From an uncultured Erysipelotrichaceae bacterium (GTDB lineage: Bacteria > Bacillota_I > Bacilli_A > RF39 > UBA660), in NCBI GenBank assembly GCA_902783895.1, contig CACZST010000012.1, forward strand, positions 1-47,321: a DNA stretch of 47,321 nt. The letters are read 5' to 3'. Below are positions 31,936 to 40,122 of the stretch, piece after piece. The notes under the pieces are model-generated. The model saw only the letters and a program-made list of their open reading frames with translations, ran no database searches and had not been told where the DNA came from. Numbering within the stretch: the stretch's first letter is position 1; every line of letters starts with the position of its first letter. The translations under genes and the position numbers were made by a program.

Positions 31936-33651
31936 ATGAAAAGAACAGTGTCAAAATATATTCTTTTAATTATTTTAACTTTCATTGCGTCAATTTGGAT
32001 TTATGAGTATATTGAAAAATCGAAACCAATTGAAACTGAAAATGATATTTTAGTTTATCAGAAGGAAATTGAGAATAATAGACTTTCGGATACAAATTAT
32101 ACAATTGAAAATCCTAATATTATATTAAATCCTTATGGTAATTCACCACTGACTGCTTTAGTTGTTTTTCAAACAAAGGATTTAACTCCAGTTACGGTTA
32201 CTATAAAAGGAAAAGATAATGGTAGTGATATAAGTCATACTTTTGTGCCAAATAAGGTACATATACTTCCTATTTATGGACTTTATCCTGATTATGATAA
32301 TAAAGTTATAATTGAAGCTAGTGGTATTAAAAAAGAAATAACTATTAAAACTGAGAAGTTACCTGATGATTTTGCGATTGTAACTAATACTGATAATATA
32401 GATTTAGATGGTGAAGATTTATATTTTACGACACCTGAGGATAAAGGATATACAGCTGCTTATGATAAAAATGGTGAAGTTAGATGGTATTTAAAGGGCG
32501 ATTATAAATGGGATATTCAAAGACTTAATAATGGTCACATTTTAATCGGTAATGAAAAATTGGTTAGACAGCCTTATTATAGTATTGGGCTTGTAGAAAT
32601 GGATTTACTTGGAAAAGTATATTATGAGTATAATATACCAAATGGTTATCATCATAGTATGGTTGAGTTTAGTAATGGTAATTTACTTTTATCAACTAAT
32701 AATGCTAATGATGAAACTAAAGAAGATTATATTGTTGAAGTTGATAGAGCTACTGGTAATATTATTAAAGATATTGATTTAAATAAAATATTAGGTGGTA
32801 AAAATAAAGGTAATTGGTTTAAAATATCTTCTCTTGCCTATGATAGTGAAACTAATTCACTTACAATATCTGGTTATAATAGTAATATGATTATTAATAT
32901 TGATTATTCTTCTTTAGAAATAAACTGGATTATAACTGATAAGAAGTTGAATAAAAATTTAGAAAAATATAAATTAAAAGGTGATTTTTATCCTAATAAA
33001 CCTGAGTCTGTAGTACTTATTTCTTCATCACAGTTTGTATTTACTAGTTTAGATGGTGATATAAGAAAACTTGTTGAATATAAAGTTAATAAGACTGATA
33101 AAACTTTCGAAGTTTTAAATAAGATTGATTTACTTAATAATGAAAATGCTTATGTTGAACCAATTGATGATGGCTATTTAGTTACTCAAGGTAATTATAT
33201 ATATGAAGTTAATAATGGCAATAATAGTACAATGACACTTAATTCAAATTTATATAATAGTAAAAGGATGCCTTTATATGCGAATGATATGTTTACTGGT
33301 GTACAAGGAAATAGATTTGGTGTTTTGGGTGTTACCCCTACTACTAATAATCATTTACTTCTTTCAGCTAAAGAAGATAGTAGTATAATTAAAAAATATA
33401 ATCTTTCTTTCCATAAGGATGTTTATGGTCTTAAGTTTACTGGTGAATTTAATAAAAATGATGATGTACAACTTATATTAGATAATGTTTTAAGTAAAAA
33501 AACATATGATATTAAACTACCTGATAGTGATAAAAAAATTGTTAAAACATCTGAGTATATTACTGAAGATGGTCTTAAAGGTAAATATTATATTTATATA
33601 AGAATTAATGGTAAAATTTACAAGTTGAATAAATATGCCCTATTTTATTAA
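31936..33651 (+). CDS. arylsulfotransferase (ASST)-like membrane-anchored protein
   Basis: A 571-residue extracytoplasmic protein with one N-terminal membrane anchor (about residues 8-23). The ASST N-terminal beta domain is clear (IILNPYGNSPLTALVVFQT, then PIYGLYPDYDNKV), followed by a beta-propeller-like region with repeated blades (WDIQRLNNGHILIG, HHSMVEFSNGNLLLS). Active ASSTs carry His in a DWxHxN-type segment, an SSR and a QHxP-type segment; at the matching places here I read NWFKIS, SGY and NKPES, so key residues seem lost although IRKLVEY is kept. Function may differ from sulfate transfer. AGGAGGGG precedes the ATG; it follows def by 9 bp. Confidence 0.8.
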   Translation: MKRTVSKYILLIILTFIASIWIYEYIEKSKPIETENDILVYQKEIENNRLSDTNYTIENPNIILNPYGNSPLTALVVFQTKDLTPVTVTIKGKDNGSDISHTFVPNKVHILPIYGLYPDYDNKVIIEASGIKKEITIKTEKLPDDFAIVTNTDNIDLDGEDLYFTTPEDKGYTAAYDKNGEVRWYLKGDYKWDIQRLNNGHILIGNEKLVRQPYYSIGLVEMDLLGKVYYEYNIPNGYHHSMVEFSNGNLLLSTNNANDETKEDYIVEVDRATGNIIKDIDLNKILGGKNKGNWFKISSLAYDSETNSLTISGYNSNMIINIDYSSLEINWIITDKKLNKNLEKYKLKGDFYPNKPESVVLISSSQFVFTSLDGDIRKLVEYKVNKTDKTFEVLNKIDLLNNENAYVEPIDDGYLVTQGNYIYEVNNGNNSTMTLNSNLYNSKRMPLYANDMFTGVQGNRFGVLGVTPTTNNHLLLSAKEDSSIIKKYNLSFHKDVYGLKFTGEFNKNDDVQLILDNVLSKKTYDIKLPDSDKKIVKTSEYITEDGLKGKYYIYIRINGKIYKLNKYALFY

Positions 33652-33653
33652 GA

Positions 33654-33682
33654 AAAAAACGCTAAATTATTTAGCGTTTTTT
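33654..33682 (+). terminator. terminator of the def-ASST-like operon (copy 1 of a repeat)
   Basis: A 13-bp perfect stem with loop TTA and core arms ACGCTAAA/TTTAGCGT, followed by T residues. Bases 33655-33680 are identical to 34044-34069. Confidence 0.88.
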
Positions 33683-33694
33683 GGTTTTAATTTT

Positions 33695-33724
33695 TTGACA
33701 AATAATATATTTATGTGTTATAAA
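33695..33724 (+). promoter_or_regulatory. sigma-A promoter of the small gene at 33755
   Basis: TTGACA (33695-33700), an 18-bp spacer and TATAAA (33719-33724). Confidence 0.72.
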
Positions 33725-33754
33725 TTAAATAATATTTCTTAGGAGGGATTTTGT

Positions 33755-34045
33755 TTGAGAGAAAATTGGACTTATGATTGTCCTATGTTAAAACCAGTTT
33801 ATATTGCCTTTTTTAAAAGCAATAAAAAGTATTTGTTAGCATATGTAGATAAAAATGGTGAGTATTGTGGCTACTTTACCAATAAGGAACCTGATGAAGA
33901 TATTTTTATTCATTCTGCTGATTTAGGTGATAGAGGTATGGCTATCTTTGAACGTGATTTTTCAAAGAAGCCTGATATTCACGATATGAATTCTATGGAA
34001 AAGTCTTTAAAATTAATTGACATATATGCTTGTGATGATATTTAA
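33755..34045 (+). CDS. 96-residue protein of unknown function
   Basis: A small acidic soluble protein (MRENWTYDCPMLKPVYIAFF..., then LAYVDKNGEYCGYFT, ending YACDDI) with three cysteines. I do not recognise it. The pattern of strands with DKNGEY turns suggests a small beta-rich fold. TTG 33755 was chosen because AGGAGGG is 7 nt upstream and there is no in-frame ATG near. It has its own promoter, and it is bracketed by two copies of the same 26-bp terminator sequence, so it looks like a self-contained insertable unit. Confidence 0.72.
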   Translation: MRENWTYDCPMLKPVYIAFFKSNKKYLLAYVDKNGEYCGYFTNKEPDEDIFIHSADLGDRGMAIFERDFSKKPDIHDMNSMEKSLKLIDIYACDDI

Positions 34046-34070
34046 AAACGCTAAATTATTTAGCGTTTTC
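34044..34070. terminator. bidirectional terminator (copy 2 of a repeat)
   Basis: An 11-bp stem with loop TTA and core arms ACGCTAAA/TTTAGCGT serves the small gene and, on the other strand, the ABC-F gene, whose stop codon forms the loop. Identical over 26 bp to 33655-33680. Confidence 0.85.
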
Positions 34071-35651
34071 TTGTTTTTCTATATATTCGTCATAAGTCAT
34101 TTGTTTGTCTGTATATGTTCCATCTGGATGGATATCAATTAATCTATTAGCTAGAGTGCTTACAAGTTCCATATCAAAACTTGACATTATAATTGGCCCA
34201 TCAAATTTATTTAAACCATTATTTAATGAAGTGATGGACTCAATATCTAAATGGTTTGTTGGTTCATCTAATAGTAAAACATTTCCTTTATTTAACATCA
34301 TTTTAGCAAATATTGTTCTTACTTTTTCTCCACCTGATAAGACTGTTACATCTTTTAATGATTCTTCACCAGAAAATAGCATTCTTCCTAGAAAACCTCT
34401 AACGAAACTGTCTTCTTTGTTTTCTGAATATGATCTAAGCCATTCTAAAAGGTTAATGTGCTCATTAAAATATTCATCATGATTTTTAGGGAAATAAGAC
34501 ATGATAACAGTTGATCCAATTTTAATTTCTCCGCTGTCTGGAGTTATTTCACCCATTATTACTTTAAATAAAGTTGTTTTTGCTATTTCATTTTCACCTA
34601 TTAAGGCTATTTTATCACCTGGTTTTACATTTAAGGTGAAGTCTTTTAATATTTGTTTACCATCGATTGTAACATTTATTTTGCTTAAGAATAATATTTC
34701 TTTTCCTAATCTTTTTTCATAATCAAAATTAATATAAGGATATTTTCTTGATGATGGTACTAGCTGTTCAAGGGTAATTTTTTCTAATAGTTTCTTTCTT
34801 GATGTTGCTTGTTTTGATTTAGATGCATTAGCTGAAAATCTTGCGATAAAGTTTTGTAGTTCTTTTATTTTTTCTTCTTTCTTTTTATTATCAGCTTTGA
34901 TTTGCTTTTGCATTAATTCATTTGATTGATACCAGAAATCATAATTACCAATTGTCATTTTAATTCTTTGACGGTCAATATCTACCATGTATGTACATAT
35001 TTTATTTAAGAAATGACGGTCATGAGAAACTAGAATAATTGTTCCATCAAAATTCATTAAGAAATTTTCTAACCATATTTTACTTTTTAAATCTAAACCA
35101 TTTGTTGGCTCATCTAATAATAGGATATCTGGTTTACCAAATAAGGCAGATGCGAGTAAAACTTTAACTTTATCTTTGTCTTTTAATTCTGACATTTTAC
35201 ATTCAAATAAAGAATTATCGATACCTAAACCAGATAATAATATGGCAGCATCACTTTCAGCTTCCCATCCGTTTAAAGCTTCAAATTCACCTTCTAGTTT
35301 AGCAACTTTGATACCATCTTCTTCACTAAAATCTGGTTTCATATATAAGGCTTCTTTTTCTTTCATTATTTTATATAATGTTTCGTTACCCATTATTACA
35401 GTTTCTAAGACAGTATATTCATCGTAAGCATTATGATTTTGTTTTAAAAATGATAGTCTTTCATATTTATCTTTGATTATCTCACCGGTAGATGGTTCAA
35501 CTTCGCCAGTTAATATTTTTAAAAATGTTGATTTACCCGCACCATTGGCACCGATAATACCATAGCACTCCCCTTTTTTAAATTCTAAATTTACATCTTC
35601 AAATAAGACTCTTTTCCCGAATCTTAAACTTAAGTTTTTAACTTGTAACAT
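34056..35651 (-). CDS. ABC-F family ATPase (YbiT/YkpA-like)
   Basis: A 531-residue soluble protein with two ABC domains and no membrane part; ABC-F proteins act on the ribosome E site. The first domain has Walker A GANGAGKST and Walker B DILLLDEPTNGLDL, but its signature is SELKDKDK in place of LSGGQ. The second domain has a good LSGGEKVRT signature and LLLDEPTNHLDI, but its P-loop is GENEIAKTT, lacking the usual G and changing GKST. A linker of about 80 residues lies between (KKEEKIKELQNFIARFSA). Degenerate first signatures are typical of the YbiT type. GGTGAT precedes the ATG. No antibiotic-resistance role is implied. Confidence 0.88.
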   Translation of the reverse strand: MLQVKNLSLRFGKRVLFEDVNLEFKKGECYGIIGANGAGKSTFLKILTGEVEPSTGEIIKDKYERLSFLKQNHNAYDEYTVLETVIMGNETLYKIMKEKEALYMKPDFSEEDGIKVAKLEGEFEALNGWEAESDAAILLSGLGIDNSLFECKMSELKDKDKVKVLLASALFGKPDILLLDEPTNGLDLKSKIWLENFLMNFDGTIILVSHDRHFLNKICTYMVDIDRQRIKMTIGNYDFWYQSNELMQKQIKADNKKKEEKIKELQNFIARFSANASKSKQATSRKKLLEKITLEQLVPSSRKYPYINFDYEKRLGKEILFLSKINVTIDGKQILKDFTLNVKPGDKIALIGENEIAKTTLFKVIMGEITPDSGEIKIGSTVIMSYFPKNHDEYFNEHINLLEWLRSYSENKEDSFVRGFLGRMLFSGEESLKDVTVLSGGEKVRTIFAKMMLNKGNVLLLDEPTNHLDIESITSLNNGLNKFDGPIIMSSFDMELVSTLANRLIDIHPDGTYTDKQMTYDEYIEKQENAK

Positions 35652-35684
35652 AATAAATCACCTTTATCAATTTTATCATATTTA

Positions 35685-35716
35685 TTTAAAAAAGAAAAAC
35701 CTTTTTAATGGTTTTC
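35685..35716 (-). terminator. terminator of the zinc-ribbon gene
   Basis: Stem AAAACC/GGTTTT (35710-35715 and 35696-35701) with an 8-nt loop, followed on the minus strand by TCTTTTTT. It lies 57 bp after the stop codon. Confidence 0.5.
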
Positions 35717-35772
35717 CCTTTGTATTAATTGAAATTTAATATTTTTGCTTAATGATTCAATATATCAATATT

Positions 35773-36708
35773 TTATTTTTCTTTTTCATAGCTAATATAT
35801 TTTGAATTATCAAAAGCTATTATTTGCATAGTTATATATGGGAAGAGGATACTACATACTGCAAATGCGGTACTCTTTCCAAATCTTTTTGCTAATTTAT
35901 AAGATAGTATCAACATAAATACAATATTAATTGGTGTAATTAATAATAATATAAATAACCAGCCTTTATTGAAGGCAATTTTTGACAAACAGTAGTAGTT
36001 ATAAAATGGTATCAATGATTTCCATCCTTTTATCCCCGCTTTTACGAATATCTTCCACATTACAACAATTGTTAATATAAATATAACAATAGCAATAGCT
36101 ATAATAACGTATAAAATATTTGATGGATACCCAAATCCTAATTCCTCCACCATTGCCTTAATTTCATTTTTATATTGAGATGACCCAGTAGCTGCAAAAA
36201 TTGTATTACCGTTTTTAACAACTACAAAATAACTCCCACCATTTTCAAGTGAATAATAATTATAATTCATCAAATCAAACGTAACAGTACTAATTGATCC
36301 GTTCTTTTTTTGGGAATTAATTTGATAATATAAACTATTAAACACTTTACTTGCATTACTATTATTATAACCAATGATATAATGAAGGCCTAAATTTTTA
36401 CCATTAGTTGTGGCTAAATCATAAACTTTTACATCTGTATTTTTTACATCTTCTACTGTATAGTTTTTACTTTGAACTAAATTCCTAAACTCGTCTTGTG
36501 TAGCATACTTTTTATCAAAATAGCTACTATATCCTAAAACAACTAAAACAGATAAAATTATTTCTATTGCAAAAATTGTAAATAATTTTTTCTTTGTTTT
36601 TTGATCATTTTTCACAATATCTTTTTCATTATTTACTACTCTTTCATCGCAATAAGAACAAAATTTATCACTTTTATTTATTTTATTTCCACATTTATCA
36701 CACTTCAT
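35773..36708 (-). CDS. zinc-ribbon membrane protein with DUF5684-like C-terminus
   Basis: A 311-residue protein. An N-terminal zinc ribbon (MKCDKCGNKINKSDKFCSYC, four Cys) lies in the cytoplasm, then one membrane helix (about 43-63), an extracytoplasmic domain of about 130 residues, and several helices. The C-terminal part has GIKGWKSLIPFYNYYCL and AKRFGKSTAFAVCSILFPY, which resembles DUF5684 modules often fused to other membrane proteins. Function unknown. It has its own promoter with an extended -10 and paired direct repeats upstream that also occur before the CYTH gene, which suggests common control with that operon. Confidence 0.78.
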   Translation of the reverse strand: MKCDKCGNKINKSDKFCSYCDERVVNNEKDIVKNDQKTKKKLFTIFAIEIILSVLVVLGYSSYFDKKYATQDEFRNLVQSKNYTVEDVKNTDVKVYDLATTNGKNLGLHYIIGYNNSNASKVFNSLYYQINSQKKNGSISTVTFDLMNYNYYSLENGGSYFVVVKNGNTIFAATGSSQYKNEIKAMVEELGFGYPSNILYVIIAIAIVIFILTIVVMWKIFVKAGIKGWKSLIPFYNYYCLSKIAFNKGWLFILLLITPINIVFMLILSYKLAKRFGKSTAFAVCSILFPYITMQIIAFDNSKYISYEKEK

Positions 36709-36733
36709 TTTAACACATCCTCTATCTTATTTA

Positions 36734-36804
36734 AGTATATCACAAAAAAATTATTTTTTTTCGAACTATGTCTGAATGTACGAGTTTTTTGTCTGAACGT
36801 ACTA
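36734..36804 (-). promoter_or_regulatory. promoter with paired activator-like repeats (zinc-ribbon gene)
   Basis: Extended -10 TGATATACT (minus strand, TATACT at 36734-36739). Upstream are two direct copies of GTACrTTCAGAC, at 36770-36782 and 36791-36802, 21 bp apart. The same arrangement is found at 39159-39226. Confidence 0.65.
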
Positions 36805-36820
36805 TTTTTATATAAAAACA

Positions 36821-36851
36821 ATAAAAAATAACTAAAAAATAATTAGTTATT
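36821..36851 (-). terminator. terminator of the CYTH-hydrolase-kinase operon
   Basis: A 9-bp stem AATAACTAA/TTAGTTATT with a 7-nt loop contains part of the stop codon and is followed by TTTTATTG on the minus strand. Confidence 0.65.
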
Positions 36852-37884
36852 AACATTCAATTTCTAGTAATTTTTCTGAAATTTTTTTAGCATTTTTGAT
36901 TAAATATCTACAGATGTTTGTTCTTTCTTGACCGAAATGAAGTAAATCAATATTACCGTTTTTTAAATATTCTTTGTAGCCATATGTGCTAGATAAAACT
37001 TGAACTAGATAAATATATGGTAAATATTTTAAATCTTCTTTTGTAAGTTTTGAATATTTTAAGTATTCTTTCACATACATAACTAAGTTATCTATATTAA
37101 AGTTACCATTTTTACAATCTTTATCAATATAATTATATGATCTTGCGATTTCCCACACTATTGGCATTTCCCCTGCACTTACAAAATCAATTATGGATTT
37201 TATTTTACCGTTTGTATCATAGATAAACTGTAATACATTATAATCTCCATGTGTTTTTTTAATTGTAACATTTGTTGCTTTTTTATAGGTTCCGTCTTTT
37301 TTTATTTGTTTTAACATTTCTATTTTATCATTTAAATCTTTTATTATTTCTTTACCATGTATTATATCTTCTTTTGCTAATGGTATTAGATTTTCATGTT
37401 TAATTATACTTTTGTCAATTATTTCATCTGAGGTATATTTTTCTATACTACAGGTAAACATGTCATCATATGGATATTCTTCTAAATAATTAACAATTAT
37501 TCCTAAATATTTTGCTGATTCTAGTAATTGCTTTTTATCACCACTATAATTTTTCTTAGTTTCACCTTCAATAAATTTTTGTATAATTACCGTTTTGTCA
37601 TTATATTCAAAATATTGTTTTCCATCTAAACACATTACGTATTCAGGAACTGATAGTCCTTTATTTCTTAAAAAGTTTATAATATTAATTTCTTTAAGAA
37701 TTGTTTTCCCACTAAATTTGGATTGAAATTCTTTTAAAATATATTTATTATTGTCATTGGAAATTAATTTATATATATTAGCACTTCCTCCATTTATAAT
37801 TTCAATATCCTTTATTTCAAGCCCATAATGTTTTTTTACTTCTTCTTTTATTTTATCTTCAGTAAATTTCGTTTTTTCTATCAT
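36850..37884 (-). CDS. aminoglycoside-phosphotransferase-fold (APH) kinase-like protein
   Basis: A 344-residue soluble kinase-like protein. The N-lobe has GGSANIYKLIS and KYILKEFQSK (ATP-binding Lys), and EINIINFLRNKGL. The C-lobe has the catalytic KKTHGDYNVLQF loop and the metal-binding IIDFVSAG. Such proteins phosphorylate small molecules such as homoserine, choline, thiamine or sugars; I cannot name the substrate and do not infer drug resistance. Its ATG overlaps the stop of the alpha/beta hydrolase gene by 4 nt, with the AGGAGG site inside that gene's last codons. It is third in the CYTH-hydrolase-kinase operon. Confidence 0.87.
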   Translation of the reverse strand: MIEKTKFTEDKIKEEVKKHYGLEIKDIEIINGGSANIYKLISNDNNKYILKEFQSKFSGKTILKEINIINFLRNKGLSVPEYVMCLDGKQYFEYNDKTVIIQKFIEGETKKNYSGDKKQLLESAKYLGIIVNYLEEYPYDDMFTCSIEKYTSDEIIDKSIIKHENLIPLAKEDIIHGKEIIKDLNDKIEMLKQIKKDGTYKKATNVTIKKTHGDYNVLQFIYDTNGKIKSIIDFVSAGEMPIVWEIARSYNYIDKDCKNGNFNIDNLVMYVKEYLKYSKLTKEDLKYLPYIYLVQVLSSTYGYKEYLKNGNIDLLHFGQERTNICRYLIKNAKKISEKLLEIEC

Positions 37885-38612
37885 AACTTCCCTCCTTTTA
37901 AAAATTCAACTATTTTATTATTTAATTTTTCTCTTGAATTATTTATTTTAAAATTGTGGTCTGCACCATCAATTTCATATAAGTTAAAGTGAAATTTATT
38001 ACATAGTTTTTTAACATTATCTAAGGATGCGATTTTATCTTCGGTTCCATGAATAAATAAAATATTACTTTTATTTATATAGGTTATATCTGATAGATTA
38101 TGTTCTATTTCATCTAAATCATCGAGTAACTTTACAGGAAGTTTTTTCCCATAACCTACATAAAAGTATTTGTCAGTATTTTTAGGATTTGAAAGAAAAT
38201 CGTCGGTCATTTTCTTTTTATTTTTAAGTGGTAAACACTGAAAAATCACCTTATCTACTGATGGTGATTTTTCTTTTATATATGTATATAAATATAATGA
38301 CCCTAAGCTTTTTCCAATAAAACTAATTTTAATATCCTTATAACTATTCTTCGCATACTTATATACATTATCAATTGTCTTTAAACAATTTTTAACTGTA
38401 TATGTTGTATACTTGTTTTTTCTTTCTCCATGATATGGAAAATCAAATGAAATTAATCCGATTTTTTCTTTTATTAATCTTTCTTCTAATGGATGATAAA
38501 AGTTTTTATTACCACCTAGACCATGACATAGTATAACTAACCTATCCATATCTTTTGGGATAATTTCACATATAGGAGTTCTATCTTTTAAAATTTTAGT
38601 ATTGATATCCAT
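37881..38612 (-). CDS. alpha/beta hydrolase
   Basis: A 243-residue soluble hydrolase. The oxyanion segment CHGLGGNK (about 29-36), the nucleophile elbow GKSLGS with S102, LFIHGTEDK (acid) and GADHNF (catalytic His) are all present, so it is probably active as an esterase, thioesterase or lipase-like enzyme. The FDFPYHGERKN loop fits the BAAT/DLH-like group. It is the middle gene of an operon between CYTH and APH-fold proteins. A role on a shared small-molecule substrate is a guess from context. Confidence 0.88.
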   Translation of the reverse strand: MDINTKILKDRTPICEIIPKDMDRLVILCHGLGGNKNFYHPLEERLIKEKIGLISFDFPYHGERKNKYTTYTVKNCLKTIDNVYKYAKNSYKDIKISFIGKSLGSLYLYTYIKEKSPSVDKVIFQCLPLKNKKKMTDDFLSNPKNTDKYFYVGYGKKLPVKLLDDLDEIEHNLSDITYINKSNILFIHGTEDKIASLDNVKKLCNKFHFNLYEIDGADHNFKINNSREKLNNKIVEFLKGGKL

Positions 38613-38628
38613 TTAGATACCTCTTTAT

Positions 38629-39108
38629 TTAAATTTTTTCGTGAATAGTTTTTGAGATTATATCATAGGTTTTATCTACGGCTTCTTTCTCACCTTCGAT
38701 AGCTACTACAAACATTTTTTCTGGAGAAGAATAATCATCTATTTCAAATTTTACAGTTCCTTTTTCATAAACTACTCTTTTTCTATCTAGATGTTTCTTT
38801 TTTTTATAACCTAAAATATCCAATATTGAATTAATTGATTCTTTATTATCATCTGTTATTATTAATGGTTTAGTTTCTCTACAATTTTTTAATATTTCAT
38901 CTGAATCGTTTTCATCTTTAAAATCTAATGATTTTATTATTTTATCATTTGATTTTTTAGTAGTGATGCGGGCTAAAATCTTATTGTTACTTGTAAATAA
39001 CTCACGTATTTGGGAAGTCTCAGATGTTTTTTTATATCCATTTTCTTCACAATATTTTATATATGGATCTAAGCTTTTAACTTTAAAACTATATTCATAT
39101 TCTTTCAT
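38629..39108 (-). CDS. CYTH-domain protein (class IV adenylyl cyclase/thiamine-triphosphatase fold)
   Basis: A 159-residue protein that looks like one CYTH domain. The start KEYEYSFKV is a form of the ExExK signature; later KHLDRKRVVYEKGTVKFEID and VVAIEGE follow the typical tunnel strands. CYTH proteins act on triphosphates (inorganic triphosphate, ThTP) or, rarely, make cAMP; the substrate cannot be read. The signature is slightly degenerate (F between E and K). AAGGAG is 7 nt before the ATG. It is the first gene of a three-gene operon with a promoter that carries paired repeats. Confidence 0.78.
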   Translation of the reverse strand: MKEYEYSFKVKSLDPYIKYCEENGYKKTSETSQIRELFTSNNKILARITTKKSNDKIIKSLDFKDENDSDEILKNCRETKPLIITDDNKESINSILDILGYKKKKHLDRKRVVYEKGTVKFEIDDYSSPEKMFVVAIEGEKEAVDKTYDIISKTIHEKI

Positions 39109-39158
39109 GTTTTACTCCTTCTTTGTTTGATTTATATTATTTTTCAAACATTGTTTTC

Positions 39159-39226
39159 ATTATATCACAAAAAGTAAGACTATTTTTAAATATTGTTTGA
39201 ATGCATGATTTTTTGTCTAAATGTAT
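39159..39226 (-). promoter_or_regulatory. promoter with paired activator-like repeats (CYTH operon)
   Basis: Extended -10 TGATATAAT (TATAAT at 39159-39164, minus strand), preceded by TTTTTG as at 36734. Two degenerate copies of rTACATTCAGACA lie at about 39195-39207 and 39215-39226, 20 bp apart. The distance from -10 to the first copy (31 bp) equals that at the zinc-ribbon promoter. Confidence 0.62.
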
Positions 39227-39250
39227 TTTTGTTAATATTAATAAAATTGT

Positions 39251-39297
39251 ATGTAAAAACGGAAATATTATTTTATAGAGATTAATATTTCCGTTTT
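39251..39297 (-). terminator. terminator of the HD-domain gene
   Basis: A perfect 15-bp stem (39256-39270 with 39283-39297, core ACGGAAATATTA) around a 12-nt loop, followed by T residues on the minus strand. Confidence 0.85.
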
Positions 39298-39312
39298 GTA
39301 TATAAGAATAAA

Positions 39313-40101
39313 CTAATTAATTTTATCTTTTACATATTTTTTTGTCATACTATATATAGTATTTGTCTGAATGTTTTGAGGCATTAATTTATATATTTTA
39401 TCTATATAATCATTTTCATAAATTATTTTTAAGCTTTCTTTATGATTTATATCTGATGTGATAAAACCAAGAGCTCTTACCTTTTTATCTAAGACTGTTT
39501 TTAACAAATTATTATCAACTGTTTTTCTTTGAATAATTAGGTTATAAACATCATCAGAAATAACTTCTTTATTTTCTTTATTTGAATAAAATATTGCCTG
39601 CTCTTTTGTAGGAATATTTGGAATTATATCAACCATACTTTTGAAAAAATCTATTTTATCGGCATCTCTTAAAATGGTTGAAAAAATAAATTCTTTTTCG
39701 TTTAAATTATCTGGCAGGTCTTTTTTATTATGAAGTGATACTGCCTTTAATATTAATTTTTGTTCTTCCTCATTATAATTTGATAAAATGTTTTCTTTTT
39801 CTATTATTTTTGCACTTAATAAAGCATGATTTTCTGATAATAAATCGTCATATGTTTTGTATTTAATAAATTGTGTAAATCTTCCTATATCATGAATAAG
39901 TGACATTGTTTTTATTAATGATATATCATGTTCATTTAAATTTAGTGATTTTCCTATTCGTACAGAAAGATTAGCAACTCTATAACTATGATCAATTTTT
40001 CTTTTTATATGAATATATTCCGTTTCACTTTTTGCAGTTTCTAAAATTTTTTTTGTATATTTTTTAAAAAAATCATCTATATTTATTATGCTTTCAATCA
40101 T
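39313..40101 (-). CDS. HD-domain phosphohydrolase
   Basis: A 262-residue protein. Metal-binding residues of the HD superfamily are visible: H38 (HSYRVANL), H70-D71 (LIHDIGRF), then ENHALLSAKII and a later DADKIDFF. These proteins hydrolyse phosphoester bonds in nucleotides or related molecules; no exact substrate can be given. ATG 40101 follows AAGGGA by about 9 nt. It is followed by a strong terminator, so it is separate from the CYTH operon, but its upstream region holds a reversed copy of the same motif. Confidence 0.88.
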   Translation of the reverse strand: MIESIINIDDFFKKYTKKILETAKSETEYIHIKRKIDHSYRVANLSVRIGKSLNLNEHDISLIKTMSLIHDIGRFTQFIKYKTYDDLLSENHALLSAKIIEKENILSNYNEEEQKLILKAVSLHNKKDLPDNLNEKEFIFSTILRDADKIDFFKSMVDIIPNIPTKEQAIFYSNKENKEVISDDVYNLIIQRKTVDNNLLKTVLDKKVRALGFITSDINHKESLKIIYENDYIDKIYKLMPQNIQTNTIYSMTKKYVKDKIN

Positions 40102-40122
40102 AATATTTTTTCCCTTTTCTAT

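Noticed and set aside
34105-34482. 125-codon open frame antisense to the ABC-F gene
   Set aside because: It mirrors the second ABC domain, as expected in AT-rich DNA; no independent start signals.
36850-37884. Aminoglycoside resistance gene
   Set aside because: Only the general APH fold is supported, and the operon context suggests metabolism. The fold covers many small-molecule kinases.
39363-39376. A further GTCTGAATGT match inside the 3' end of the HD gene
   Set aside because: It is coding sequence (QNIQTNT) and lacks a paired copy or promoter at the right distance.
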